Shown here: piece after piece, positions 34,200 to 43,663 of the stretch
How positions within the stretch are numbered: the first letter of the stretch is position 1
Layout: the number at the start of each line of letters is the position of its first letter
Assembly: GCF_003581615.1 (NCBI RefSeq)
Contig: NZ_QXFH01000072.1
Span: forward strand, 62,001 to 126,000
Direction of reading: 5' to 3'
Source: Flagellimonas lutimaris
GTDB taxonomy: Bacteria > Bacteroidota > Bacteroidia > Flavobacteriales > Flavobacteriaceae
Length of the DNA stretch: 64,000 nt
Translations under genes and position numbers: made by a program
Notes under the pieces: model-generated
Told to the model about the DNA's origin: nothing
The model's database searches: none
The model's input: the letters and a program-made list of their open reading frames with translations, nothing else

Positions 34200-34231
34200 T
34201 AAAAAAGCCGCCCGAAAGGACAGCTTTTTAC
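34200..34231 (-). terminator. Terminator of the Cu/Zn-SOD gene
   Basis: On the minus strand AAAAAGCTGTCC pairs with GGGCGGCTTTTT (two G-U pairs), with a short TTTC loop and continuing T residues. Confidence 0.8.
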
Positions 34232-34249
34232 TTTGGTGTTTTTCAAATA

Positions 34250-34837
34250 TTATTGAATGATTCCTGTACAAGCAATTCGTGTACCAGCAGCACCCGAAGG
34301 TTGTGATGTGTAATCATCCGTTCCTTGATGGACAATTACCGCTTTTCCTAAAATATCTTTTTTCTCATCACCACAGCCAATACACCATTCGTCCGTGGAA
34401 AATTCTACAGTGGCGTTCCCATCTGCGTTTGCTGTGAAATTACCAATGTCACCTTTGTGATATCCATCTTCGGAGCCCCATTTTCCATGTGGTTCATGAG
34501 TGGGGTTCCAATGTCCTCCGGTAGATTTTCCATCGGGTGAAGAACAGTCGGCTTTTTCGTGTAGGTGAATCGCATGTTCACCTTCATCGAGTCCTAAAAA
34601 GGTAGCTCTCATGATTACTTCTCCTTCATTTTGGGTAAAAACAACTTCACCGCTTACATTACTATCGCTTTTGGGTTCCATTGTAAATGTAATGACTTCA
34701 GGGTCAATTTTTCCTGCAACTTGTTCAACCGTCTCCTCAACCTCTTCGGTTGTCTCTTCGGCTTCTTTTTTTGCCTGTTTACAGCTAAAAGCTGTTATAA
34801 ATAGTAGCGCTAAGGCTGTTATTTGTACTTTTTTCAT
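34250..34837 (-). CDS. sodC: Cu/Zn superoxide dismutase lipoprotein
   Basis: 195 residues. The lipobox is AFSC (C19), followed by an acidic/basic linker of about 25 residues and then a bacterial Cu/Zn-SOD domain. Copper ligands are in HAIHLHEKADC and GNFTANAD-flanking HKGDIGNF; the zinc-loop histidines are in GGHWNPTHEPHG; the disulfide partner Cys is near the C-terminus (TRIACTGII). It converts periplasmic or surface superoxide to peroxide and oxygen. The signal and linker match those of the YceI protein encoded just downstream. Confidence 0.95.
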   Translation of the reverse strand: MKKVQITALALLFITAFSCKQAKKEAEETTEEVEETVEQVAGKIDPEVITFTMEPKSDSNVSGEVVFTQNEGEVIMRATFLGLDEGEHAIHLHEKADCSSPDGKSTGGHWNPTHEPHGKWGSEDGYHKGDIGNFTANADGNATVEFSTDEWCIGCGDEKKDILGKAVIVHQGTDDYTSQPSGAAGTRIACTGIIQ

Positions 34838-34913
34838 TAAAATGAATTTTTTATGATTAGCTTATAATTTAGGCATTATATGTACCCAAGTCAAGTTGCA
34901 GGCCATTGAATTT

Positions 34914-35606
34914 TTATGGTTTTTTCTTGTTGAACAATCCTCTTAAATCAGGATTGTAGAAAACCGCGAACTGTAATCGATCATAAACAGCATTGGCAAA
35001 CTGATTTCTTAAGTACCCCAATTGCACACTACTGTTTTCAGTAATGTTCACACCAACAGCTCCGTACAATCTATTCTGTCCAAATAAATCATCTTGAAGG
35101 TTGATGAATAGTTCATCGTAAAAATTCAAAAAGAAAGTATTTGTAAGGGGCAGGGTCATCTGTATGCGATAGCGAGCTCGATGTTGTGTGTCGGTTGTTT
35201 CGCCAAAATCCAAGAAACGCTGTTCCAAACGGTAACGATGCTCAAACAAGAATTCCCATACCTTATTCTTTAGAATAAACTGCTCAAAAATCCGGTGCTC
35301 CTTGGAATCTACCTCTCCTTCAAACTCATAAAATGTATTATCGGTTTCAATAAATGCATATCCTCCGGTTGCCATAGCATTTGGGTTGATGTGATAATTG
35401 AGACCTGTTCGCAGTAACATCTGATTAAAGTTGCTGGTAGTTTCGTAAAATCGAAACTGGGCCTCGGTGTGAATACTGAAACGTTCCGAAACCTTGTTGG
35501 CCCCAAAATACATATACCAAGCACCCATTTCATCCTCGCCGGGTCTTTGTGCATTCGCGGTCAATAATCCAAATAGGATAAATAGGGCTGCTAATTTTTT
35601 GATCAT
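34914..35606 (-). CDS. DUF2490 outer-membrane protein
   Basis: 230 residues with a signal peptide (cleavage near LTANAQ) and a beta-barrel-like alternation throughout. DUF2490 hallmarks are GAWYMYFGANKVSERFSIHTEAQFRFYE and LFEHRYRLEQRFLD. Function is unknown; the family is predicted to be an outer-membrane barrel. Its ATG overlaps the stop of the S9 peptidase gene (ATGA), so the two are coupled; such coupling suggests that they act on the same peptide substrate route (inference). Confidence 0.9.
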   Translation of the reverse strand: MIKKLAALFILFGLLTANAQRPGEDEMGAWYMYFGANKVSERFSIHTEAQFRFYETTSNFNQMLLRTGLNYHINPNAMATGGYAFIETDNTFYEFEGEVDSKEHRIFEQFILKNKVWEFLFEHRYRLEQRFLDFGETTDTQHRARYRIQMTLPLTNTFFLNFYDELFINLQDDLFGQNRLYGAVGVNITENSSVQLGYLRNQFANAVYDRLQFAVFYNPDLRGLFNKKKP

Positions 35607-37522
35607 TTATTCTCTTCTTTAATTGGGGTACTTTTTTCTTCTTTTAAGTACTCGTCCAAAAATTCTAAAATTTTACTGTATGCCGTAATTTGATTTTCTT
35701 TCTTCACAAAACCGTGCCCTTCATCTTCAAAAAGCACATATTCTACGGGAACTCCATTTTTACGAACTCCTGCCACAATTTCATCGGATTCTGCTTGTAA
35801 TACTCTTGGATCTTGTGAACCTTGAAGTACAATCAATGGTTTAGTGACCTTATCTGTATGGAAAAGAGGGGAAATCTGCTTTAACCGAACAGAATCCGCG
35901 CTATAAGGGTCTCCTAACTCTTTGTAAAGGGCATCTTTAAAGGATTCCCACCATGGTGGGATGCTTTTTAGCGTTCTCATCCAATTAGTGACCCCAAACA
36001 GGTTCACACCTACATCAAATTCTTCGGGAGTGTAGGTCAAAGCGGCCATCGTCATATAACCACCGTAGGATCCTCCTATGATTCCAATTTTTTCACCATC
36101 AATTTCGGGCTGTTGAGCCAACCAATTTTTACCTTCTACACAATCCTTAAGGTCTTTGTCACCATGGTTTAAATCGTCCATTTGGTAAAAAGTCTTCCCA
36201 TATCCGCTGCTTCCTCGGTTGTTTACTGCTAAAACTGCATAGCCGTGGTTTACCAAATATTGGATGAAGGAGCTAAAGTTTTGGCGGGATTGACCACCTG
36301 GGCCTCCGTGCACCCAAACCAAGGCAGGAACCGGATTTTCTGCGGTTGCCTGATGAGGCGTATAGTAAATGGCAGGAATTTCCAGTCCATCAAAAGATTT
36401 GTAACGTACCACTTCTGCTTTTACCAAGTCCTGACCCTGAACTTCGGGATTCAATACATCGGTCAACTTTTTCTGTTCCTTGGTTTCCAGATTGTATACG
36501 TAAAGATTAGAAGGCGTATGAGAACCTCCTGCGTAAAAACGCATCATAGTTTCGTCATTGGAAAAACTAACACTTGTAACCTCCATGTTTTCCACAGTGG
36601 GCAAGTCGATATTCTCCCCAGTAGCCACGTCCATTACTTCAATGGTGTTTTTGGCATCTTCGTTAATGTAAGTAACCTGATAGGTTCCTTGATCGGTAAA
36701 GTAGCTCCCGGAAATATCCCAATCACGCTCCATGGCCCTTTCGTAGGATTCATCGGCAATGGTATATTTCATCAAATAGGAAAACTCGCTACCATCGTCC
36801 GTGGTGTAATAAAGGGCAGAACCATCAGGAGAAAAATCCTGAGGAGCGTTTCCACTTTGGTTTTTATTGATTTTCATCAATTCATCAGACTCCAAGTTGT
36901 ATAAAAACAAATCACTGTCGTTCGTGTTGATGGACTTACTTAATGCCACATATTTTTCATTAGGTGAAACTACACCAACATCATACCCGTCATCATTTTG
37001 ATACACCAATTCCGAAGTCAAGGTCTCTAAATCCATCTTGTACAAATCCATAAACCGACTTTCCCTTTTATTGGAACCGTAAAAGAATGCGGTTTTGTCT
37101 TCGGACCACTGATAAAAAAGAGATCGTGCTCCTTCTTCTGGCGTCAGGTCTTTATGACTGCCATCAGTATCTCGAACAAAAATGTGATAGATTTCATCGC
37201 CATTATTATCCATGCGGAACAGCATTCGTTCGTCTTTTGGAAAATAGGAGATGGCGAAGACAGAAGAACTGTCCGATTGTGTAACAGGCATCATGTCACC
37301 ACCCGAAGTTGGAATGGTGTACATATTGTATATGCCCGAACGGTTACTCGAAACCAACAGTTTGGATTTGTCCGGTGAAAAACTGCCTCCACCAATGGAT
37401 TCGTTGTCCATCATTTGTGAGATAGTGTAGGTCTTCATCGTGTCGGCGATGGAAAGTTCCTTTTTCTCTTCTTTGCAAGCCCAAATACTTGTAATTAGGG
37501 CAATGGCCAATATTTTTTTCAT
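35603..37522 (-). CDS. S9-family peptidase (prolyl oligopeptidase type), lipoprotein
   Basis: 639 residues. The lipobox is IWAC (C16). The N-terminal two-thirds is a WD/TolB-like beta-propeller; the C-terminal alpha/beta hydrolase contains the triad S485 (GGSYGGYM), D571 (GSQDPRV) and H603 (DEGHGF). Enzymes of this type cleave short peptides after proline or other residues, in the periplasm or at the surface. It begins 6 bp after the VPS10-like gene stop and overlaps DUF2490, forming a three-gene operon. Confidence 0.93.
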   Translation of the reverse strand: MKKILAIALITSIWACKEEKKELSIADTMKTYTISQMMDNESIGGGSFSPDKSKLLVSSNRSGIYNMYTIPTSGGDMMPVTQSDSSSVFAISYFPKDERMLFRMDNNGDEIYHIFVRDTDGSHKDLTPEEGARSLFYQWSEDKTAFFYGSNKRESRFMDLYKMDLETLTSELVYQNDDGYDVGVVSPNEKYVALSKSINTNDSDLFLYNLESDELMKINKNQSGNAPQDFSPDGSALYYTTDDGSEFSYLMKYTIADESYERAMERDWDISGSYFTDQGTYQVTYINEDAKNTIEVMDVATGENIDLPTVENMEVTSVSFSNDETMMRFYAGGSHTPSNLYVYNLETKEQKKLTDVLNPEVQGQDLVKAEVVRYKSFDGLEIPAIYYTPHQATAENPVPALVWVHGGPGGQSRQNFSSFIQYLVNHGYAVLAVNNRGSSGYGKTFYQMDDLNHGDKDLKDCVEGKNWLAQQPEIDGEKIGIIGGSYGGYMTMAALTYTPEEFDVGVNLFGVTNWMRTLKSIPPWWESFKDALYKELGDPYSADSVRLKQISPLFHTDKVTKPLIVLQGSQDPRVLQAESDEIVAGVRKNGVPVEYVLFEDEGHGFVKKENQITAYSKILEFLDEYLKEEKSTPIKEENK

Positions 37523-37528
37523 GTTTTT

Positions 37529-40500
37529 TTACTTTAGGTTAAAGCTTTCTGTCTCTTTAAAAGGAGAAAGGTCCAATGATTCAATGGAAGTTCGGTACGA
37601 TTTCCATTTTTCATTAAAGAATGCATTGGTTTGGTCCAATGCAGCCTTTAGCTCTTCTTCGGCGAACTGAATCATTCTTCTTTCAGTTGCCGTAATCCCG
37701 GATTTTCTAGAACCTACATAGTAGGATGCATTGCCCAATCTAGACATTACATTAGGTTCGGGATTTCTAACAATACCCTGGCGTTTATCATCTTTGCCCA
37801 GATAGAGTGCTACAACGGAATCAATCTGTTTTACGATTTCTTCCGAGGCTTTAATTTGTTCTTTGAACTTATCCTTGTCCAATTCTTTAAGTTCTTTTTT
37901 GAACTTGTTTGCCAAACCCTTGCTCTCCACCAATTGTTTTACGGCATCTGCAGCGGTTTGTGTGTAGCCTTCCAGCTTTTTGCTGGTTTCGTACACTTCG
38001 TTGATGGAGGCCATGTTAACATCCAACCTTGGATCTGTTTTCACGGTTACCGATGTGGAATCAGATGTTTCGCCATAGCTAACTTTTACTTTGTAAGTGC
38101 CTGGTTTTACATCTACACCACCACGTTCACGGTTGTTTTTTCTGATGGTTCTTGATGGTCTGTCCGGCCCTTTTTCATCCAAGTTCCAATAAATTCTGTG
38201 GAAACCTGCTTTTTCAGGAGTTTTGTATTTCAAAGTCCTGATGAGTCTATCACCATCATAAAACTCGAAGAAGATGGAATCCTTGGTTTTTTCTTTGGAC
38301 TTTTCTTCCTCAGCTTCTTTTTCATCGTCTTCCTTTTCATCCTTTTTCTCTTCTTTCTTTTTCTCTTCTTTCTTTTTACTTCCTTCTTTAAGGTAGTAGG
38401 TAATCATGGCGCCAGATTCTCTGTTTTCTCCACTGTAAATGGCATCACCACCAAAACGGCCTCCGGTAGGTTGTTGATAAGCCGCTAGGTAAGCGTCTGG
38501 GCTATCGAACAAACTAACTTCTTTCTGTAAGATGGAAGTGTTGCCGGCCAATTTTCTCAAAGGACGGATATCGTCCAATACCCAAGCGGCCCTTCCAAAA
38601 GTTCCTATCACTAAATCCTGCTCTCTTGGGTGAATTGCTAAATCTTTAGTGGAAACTGTTGGGAAACCTTTATTCCATTTTTTCCAATTACTTCCTGCAT
38701 TTAAAGAAATATAAAGGCCATCATCCGTGCCTAAGAACATGAGGTTTGGATTTTCTGGGTCTTCAATTATGGAAAGCGTGTAGCTTTCAACATCATTTTC
38801 ATCTACAATCCGAGTCCAAGTTTTACCATAATCTTTGGTTCGATATGCATAAGGCGTATAGTTAAACCTTCTATAGTCATTGGCAACCAAAAGGGCTTCA
38901 CCTTTGTTATTGTTTGAGGCTTTGATTTGTGGAATCCAGCTTCCTGCTGGTAGCCCTTTGATGTTTTTGGTTACATCTATCCAAGTTTGTCCTCCGTTAA
39001 GGGTGTAATGCACGCGGCCATCATCCGTTCCCACCCAAAGCATATCTTGTTCTACGGTTGATGGTTCAATTACTATAATGGTACAATGGTTTTCGGCCCC
39101 TGTGGCATCCATGGTCAATCCGCCACTTTCGCTCTGTTTTTGTTTCTCTTTATCGTTGGTGGTCAAATCTGGGGAAATCACTTCCCAGGTCAATCCTTTA
39201 TCTGTGGATTTGTGTACAAACTGACTTCCAAAATATACGGTGCTATTATCAAAAGGGTCTTGGCCAATGGCAGCATTCCAGTTAAATCGAAGCATGGTGT
39301 CAGCATCGGGTGGGGTAGGGCGTACAATATAACCATCCCCCGTCTTCCAATCGTAACGGCTCACATACCCTTGCTGGCTCATGGCGTAGCCATATTGGCT
39401 ATCATCCCTGTCCGGAACCACGTCGAACCCATCGCCAAAGGCGATTTCTTGCCAATAACTGTTTCTAATCCCCTGAGCTTTCCAAACATAAGCAGGTCCT
39501 CTCCAAGAACCGTTGTCCTGCATGCCCCCGTATACATTATAAGGATATTCGTTGTCCGTACTGATGTGGTAGAATTGCGCAGCAGGTAAATTGCCTATAA
39601 AACGCCATGTTTTACCTCCATTTTTTGTGATATTGAGTCCGCCATCGTTACCATCCATCATAAACTGGCCATTTTTCGGATGAATCCACCACGCATGGTG
39701 GTCAGGGTGAACCCCATTGTCAACACCATAAGCAGGCATTAATTGGGTGAAATTTTTTCCACCATCTTCAGAAACATTGATGTACGTAAATACAGAATAG
39801 ACTCGATTTTCATTTTGAGGGTCTACATAAATTTCTGAATAGTAGAACGGGCGATTACCAATATCGCTCTTATCATTGATTTTTTTCCATTTAAAGCCAC
39901 CATCAGTGGACTTGTATAAGGCATTCTTTTTGGCTTCCACCAAGGCATAAATAATATTGGGTTTGTTACTAGCGATGGCCACACCAATTCTTCCCAAATT
40001 TCCTTTGGGCAGGCCATCATCGGCGGTAACTTTTTTCCAAGTTTCGCCTCCGTCATGCGTAATGTGCAATCCACTGCCTTCACCTCCTGAGTTAAAGAAC
40101 CATGGTTCTCTTTTGTGTTCCCACATGGCAGCAATCAGTTTGTTTGGGTTTTTTGGGTCCATTACCAAATCTGCAACACCTGTTTTGTTGTTTACAAACA
40201 ATACTTTTTCCCAAGTTTCGCCACCATCGGTAGTTTTAAAAACACCTCGTTCCGGGTGTTCGCCCCAAGGGGAACCAATAGCCCCGACATACACTATATC
40301 TGGGTCTGTTGGGTCGATAATAACTCTGTGGATGTGCCGTGTTTTCTCTAGCCCCATGGATTTCCACGTTTTGCCTCCATCCAAAGATTTGTAGATACCG
40401 TATCCACCATTTAAGCTGTTTCTTGGGTTTCCTTCTCCAGTTCCTACCCAAATTACGGACGGATTGGATTGTTGAATGGCCACAGCACCTATTGAAGCTG

Positions 40501-40750
40501 TTACTTGATTATCGAATACAGGCTCCCATTTAATGCCTCCAGAAGTAGATTTCCATAACCCACCCGAAGCGGTTCCAACGAACATGACATCTGGATTGGA
40601 ATGGACAACATCTATCGAAGTCACACGACCGCTCATTCCGGCGGGTCCAATGTTTCTTGGTTTCATATCCTGAACCAAGTCCATGTTAAATTCTTGTGCT
40701 GTAATACTTGCTGCAATTAGCAAGAAAAAGAAGAAAATTGATTTTTTCAT
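37529..40750 (-). CDS. VPS10/sortilin-like beta-propeller protein
   Basis: 1073 residues from the ATG at 40750, which opens a normal signal peptide (cleavage near ASITAQ); the ATG at 40813 would add 21 non-signal residues. The body is built from BNR/VPS10-type repeats with DGG(K/E)TW motifs, such as SLDGGKTWKSMG and TTDGGETWEKV. A Lys/Glu-rich low-complexity linker at about 785-820 separates it from a C-terminal helical part. Such proteins are exported and often sit beside peptidases; enzyme activity is unproven (they are also named glycosyl hydrolases). It heads an operon with the S9 peptidase. Confidence 0.9.
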   Translation of the reverse strand: MKKSIFFFFLLIAASITAQEFNMDLVQDMKPRNIGPAGMSGRVTSIDVVHSNPDVMFVGTASGGLWKSTSGGIKWEPVFDNQVTASIGAVAIQQSNPSVIWVGTGEGNPRNSLNGGYGIYKSLDGGKTWKSMGLEKTRHIHRVIIDPTDPDIVYVGAIGSPWGEHPERGVFKTTDGGETWEKVLFVNNKTGVADLVMDPKNPNKLIAAMWEHKREPWFFNSGGEGSGLHITHDGGETWKKVTADDGLPKGNLGRIGVAIASNKPNIIYALVEAKKNALYKSTDGGFKWKKINDKSDIGNRPFYYSEIYVDPQNENRVYSVFTYINVSEDGGKNFTQLMPAYGVDNGVHPDHHAWWIHPKNGQFMMDGNDGGLNITKNGGKTWRFIGNLPAAQFYHISTDNEYPYNVYGGMQDNGSWRGPAYVWKAQGIRNSYWQEIAFGDGFDVVPDRDDSQYGYAMSQQGYVSRYDWKTGDGYIVRPTPPDADTMLRFNWNAAIGQDPFDNSTVYFGSQFVHKSTDKGLTWEVISPDLTTNDKEKQKQSESGGLTMDATGAENHCTIIVIEPSTVEQDMLWVGTDDGRVHYTLNGGQTWIDVTKNIKGLPAGSWIPQIKASNNNKGEALLVANDYRRFNYTPYAYRTKDYGKTWTRIVDENDVESYTLSIIEDPENPNLMFLGTDDGLYISLNAGSNWKKWNKGFPTVSTKDLAIHPREQDLVIGTFGRAAWVLDDIRPLRKLAGNTSILQKEVSLFDSPDAYLAAYQQPTGGRFGGDAIYSGENRESGAMITYYLKEGSKKKEEKKKEEKKDEKEDDEKEAEEEKSKEKTKDSIFFEFYDGDRLIRTLKYKTPEKAGFHRIYWNLDEKGPDRPSRTIRKNNRERGGVDVKPGTYKVKVSYGETSDSTSVTVKTDPRLDVNMASINEVYETSKKLEGYTQTAADAVKQLVESKGLANKFKKELKELDKDKFKEQIKASEEIVKQIDSVVALYLGKDDKRQGIVRNPEPNVMSRLGNASYYVGSRKSGITATERRMIQFAEEELKAALDQTNAFFNEKWKSYRTSIESLDLSPFKETESFNLK

Positions 40751-40903
40751 TAGTTGAGTTTGTTGTTTTTTGAGTTTAGTCAGTATCTGAAAAAGCCGAT
40801 AAGCCGTGGACATATGGTCTTTTTTTAGTCGCCTAAAGATACCAAAAACCCGTGCCTCAATTCTTAAAATGATGTTAATGAAGCCTGGTTGAGATATAGA
40901 GGT

Positions 40904-42160
40904 TTATTCGTTTTTATAGACAATACCATCTTTCATCACAAATCCAACATTTTTCATTTGCGAGATATCTTCTAAGGGATTGCCTTTTACTGCAATAATA
41001 TCGGCTAAATATCCATTTTGAATACTCCCCAATCCATCAAAATGTAGAATTCTTGCATTCACAGAGGTCGCTGATTGTAAGGCTTTAATGGGCTCCATTC
41101 CATATTCGACCATAAGTTCCAGTTCCCTGTAGTTTTCGCCATGGGTAAATACACCAACATCTCCTCCGAAAACAATATCGACTCCCGACTCCAAAGCCAA
41201 TTGATATGATTTTTTCTTTTTGGCTATGCGTTCTGGGTCGGCTTGGGCACCTTTTCTCCAACCTTTGTATTGCTCAATGGCGTCCCCTGCAGCGAGAGTA
41301 GGGCAAAGGGCTATGTTGCGCTCTTTCATCAATTTTAATACTTCCATGGTTGCTCCATCTCCGTGCTCTATCGTCTCCACGCCAGCCAATATCGCTCTCT
41401 TCATACCTTCGGGGGTACTTGCATGTGCCACAACATAACGTCCCGCAGTAGTGGCCGCCGAAACCATGGCAGTTATCTCTTCTTGTAAAAATGTAGGTTG
41501 TGAAGGCTCGCCTGAACCCCAACGATAATCTGCATAAATTTTAATAAAATTGGCACCGTTGCCCAATTGGGTTCGGACCTCTTTGATTGCTTCGCTACTG
41601 CCACTCACGGGATTTGCTCCCAAAGGCACTTTGACCCCATCATGGAATCCTTTTGGGCCATAAGCACCTGTTGCTACAATGGCAGGCCCAGCCATTAAAG
41701 TACGTGGGCCGGGAACAATACCATCATCTATAGTTTTTTTAAGATAGACGTCGGTGTATGCTGCTCCTTCGGAACCTAGGTCTCGCATGGAGGTTACTCC
41801 TGCCATTAAAGATTTTTTAGCATGAACTACGCCTCTAATGGCTCTTTCCGTGGGAGATTCCTTCAATACTTGGTCGTTCCATTCGGTTTCGTTGTACGGA
41901 TGCAACAATAAATGTGAGTGTCCCTCAATAATACCAGGCATTAAGGTCATGCCCTTTAATTCTTGTTTGGTGTAAGAGCTAGCTTTTTTTAATCCATTCA
42001 TTGGGCCAGCGTAGGTAATTCGGTTTTCATTTACAGCTACGACCCAATCCTCATGCATTCGTTCACCATCAAAAACGCGTTCAGGAATTAATAGGGTTTG
42101 TGAATGCAAACTGTTCAAACACAAAAATAGAAGTAAGAAAAAATAATGTTTTGGTTGCAT
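40904..42160 (-). CDS. Exported metal-dependent amidohydrolase (prolidase/imidazolonepropionase-like)
   Basis: 418 residues with a signal peptide (cleavage near LHSQ). Amidohydrolase metal ligands appear in order: HxH in GHSHLLL, the carbamylated-type lysine in NFIKIYAD, His in VVAHAST, His in ETIEHGD and Asp in FGGDVGVF. The family hydrolyses amide bonds of small peptides or related compounds (Xaa-Pro-type dipeptides are common). It lies 17 bp downstream of a second amidohydrolase gene on the same strand. Confidence 0.92.
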   Translation of the reverse strand: MQPKHYFFLLLFLCLNSLHSQTLLIPERVFDGERMHEDWVVAVNENRITYAGPMNGLKKASSYTKQELKGMTLMPGIIEGHSHLLLHPYNETEWNDQVLKESPTERAIRGVVHAKKSLMAGVTSMRDLGSEGAAYTDVYLKKTIDDGIVPGPRTLMAGPAIVATGAYGPKGFHDGVKVPLGANPVSGSSEAIKEVRTQLGNGANFIKIYADYRWGSGEPSQPTFLQEEITAMVSAATTAGRYVVAHASTPEGMKRAILAGVETIEHGDGATMEVLKLMKERNIALCPTLAAGDAIEQYKGWRKGAQADPERIAKKKKSYQLALESGVDIVFGGDVGVFTHGENYRELELMVEYGMEPIKALQSATSVNARILHFDGLGSIQNGYLADIIAVKGNPLEDISQMKNVGFVMKDGIVYKNE

Positions 42161-42177
42161 GTTCGGGTTGTTTGGAA

Positions 42178-43587
42178 TTAATCTATCACGGAGTTGTTCA
42201 ATAACTCTTGCAGTTGTCTTTTAGAAAACACTTGGGTTCCTTTAATCACGGAAAAAATCTTTTCGGTGTTTTCGATGTTTTTCAAAGGGTTCTCATCTAA
42301 AATGACCAAATCTGAAACTTTTCCTTTGGAAACAGCTCCATAATTATTGGTTTGGTTCAAAAATTTGGCTCCATTTACTGTTGATGTACGAAGTGCATCC
42401 AGTGGTGATATACCGTTTTCCACCATAACTTGTAATTCTTTGTGCAACGATATACCAGGGTAGGTGTAGGAGTTGAACGCTCCGCTGTCCGACCCCGCCA
42501 AAAGTTGTACTCCTGCGGAATTAAGTGAATTGGCCAATTCACCAAAAAAAGTATCCAATTGTTTTCTGTTTTCTCGGGCTTCTTCCGTGGAATTTAATGC
42601 GGATTTTATCCTACCTTGATAGGTTTTTATAATTCCGTTCCCCATATATTTTAAATAAGGATCTTTGGAATGGTCCACTTCATCCAAGTAACTCAATGTT
42701 TTTCCAATATGAAGTGTCGGGACCACAAAAACATCGCTCTCTTTTAACTTGTTAAAGGTATTTTGGGCCGTACTATCCGAATAGGCACCCATGAGTGCGG
42801 GCATGGCACCCCAAAAACCCATTTCGCCCCTGTTTAATTTATCCGTAACCTCAATTTCGTTGCTCGCACACCCTTTCATAATGTAGTACAAATGCTCAAT
42901 ACCGTCCATGCCGGCATCAACGGTTTCACCCAAAGTGACCGTAAACGGCATATGTCCCGATACGGTGAATCCTCTTTTTTTGGTTTCTTGGATAGTTCTT
43001 AGGTAGTTTTCAGGTGAAATCCTACTATCATAAATCTTTACAAAGTCGACGTTCAAGGCTTCCAAAGAATCCAACGCTTCTGTAATATCTTCTTCGGTTT
43101 CCACCTCTAAAGAGCCTGCCCAAGTGGCGCTAGGACCATCAATTTTTGGACCCGCCGTGAAAATGGTAGGGCCAATGAGGTCTTCCTCAGCAATTTGATG
43201 TTTCCATTCCATCACAGCATGGGTAAGGTCGCCACCTGCATCACGCACCGTGGTTATTCCATTGGCTATAAAAAGCTTTAAAAAGTTCTTGTTGTTGGCA
43301 ATTAATGAATCACCGCCTCTTAAGTGAATGTGGTTGTCCCAAAAACCGGGCAATACATATTTCCCGGTGGCATCAATAGTGGAATCAGCTTCGATATTAG
43401 CCACGGAATCTATCGCGGTAACTACTTGGATTCTCCCATTGGAAATGTAAATGTTTTGTTGTTCAACATTTCCTGTTTCCAGATGAATGACATTTGCATT
43501 GGTAATTGCCAATTCGTAGTTATTGGTAATTTCTTTTTTGCAACTGGAGATAATAAGTAGCAGTGATAAAAAGAGTAGTCGATTCAT
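42178..43587 (-). CDS. Amidohydrolase lipoprotein
   Basis: 469 residues. The lipobox is IISSC (C16) followed by KKE. Metal-site signatures are HIH in FWDNHIHLRGG, lysine in DFVKIYDS, His in TVSGHMPF, His in DGIEHLYY and Asp in LAGSDSGAF. It is a paralogue of the downstream secreted amidohydrolase, but membrane-anchored rather than soluble. It is divergent from the MFS gene across 76 bp, so the two amidohydrolases form the minus-strand arm of a possible peptide-use unit. Confidence 0.92.
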   Translation of the reverse strand: MNRLLFLSLLLIISSCKKEITNNYELAITNANVIHLETGNVEQQNIYISNGRIQVVTAIDSVANIEADSTIDATGKYVLPGFWDNHIHLRGGDSLIANNKNFLKLFIANGITTVRDAGGDLTHAVMEWKHQIAEEDLIGPTIFTAGPKIDGPSATWAGSLEVETEEDITEALDSLEALNVDFVKIYDSRISPENYLRTIQETKKRGFTVSGHMPFTVTLGETVDAGMDGIEHLYYIMKGCASNEIEVTDKLNRGEMGFWGAMPALMGAYSDSTAQNTFNKLKESDVFVVPTLHIGKTLSYLDEVDHSKDPYLKYMGNGIIKTYQGRIKSALNSTEEARENRKQLDTFFGELANSLNSAGVQLLAGSDSGAFNSYTYPGISLHKELQVMVENGISPLDALRTSTVNGAKFLNQTNNYGAVSKGKVSDLVILDENPLKNIENTEKIFSVIKGTQVFSKRQLQELLNNSVID

Positions 43588-43663
43588 TCAAGGTTGTTTT
43601 ATGATGCTTTAAAGATACCTGAATTTTTATTTTGCCAGCGTTTGGGTTATTCCACTTTTTTTA

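Noticed and set aside
36245..36904. Plus-strand 219-codon frame opposite the S9 peptidase
   Set aside because: It lies wholly within a convincing peptidase gene and shows no domain or start context.
39086..39589. Plus-strand 167-codon frame opposite the VPS10-like gene
   Set aside because: It is a shadow of repeated propeller coding DNA on the other strand.
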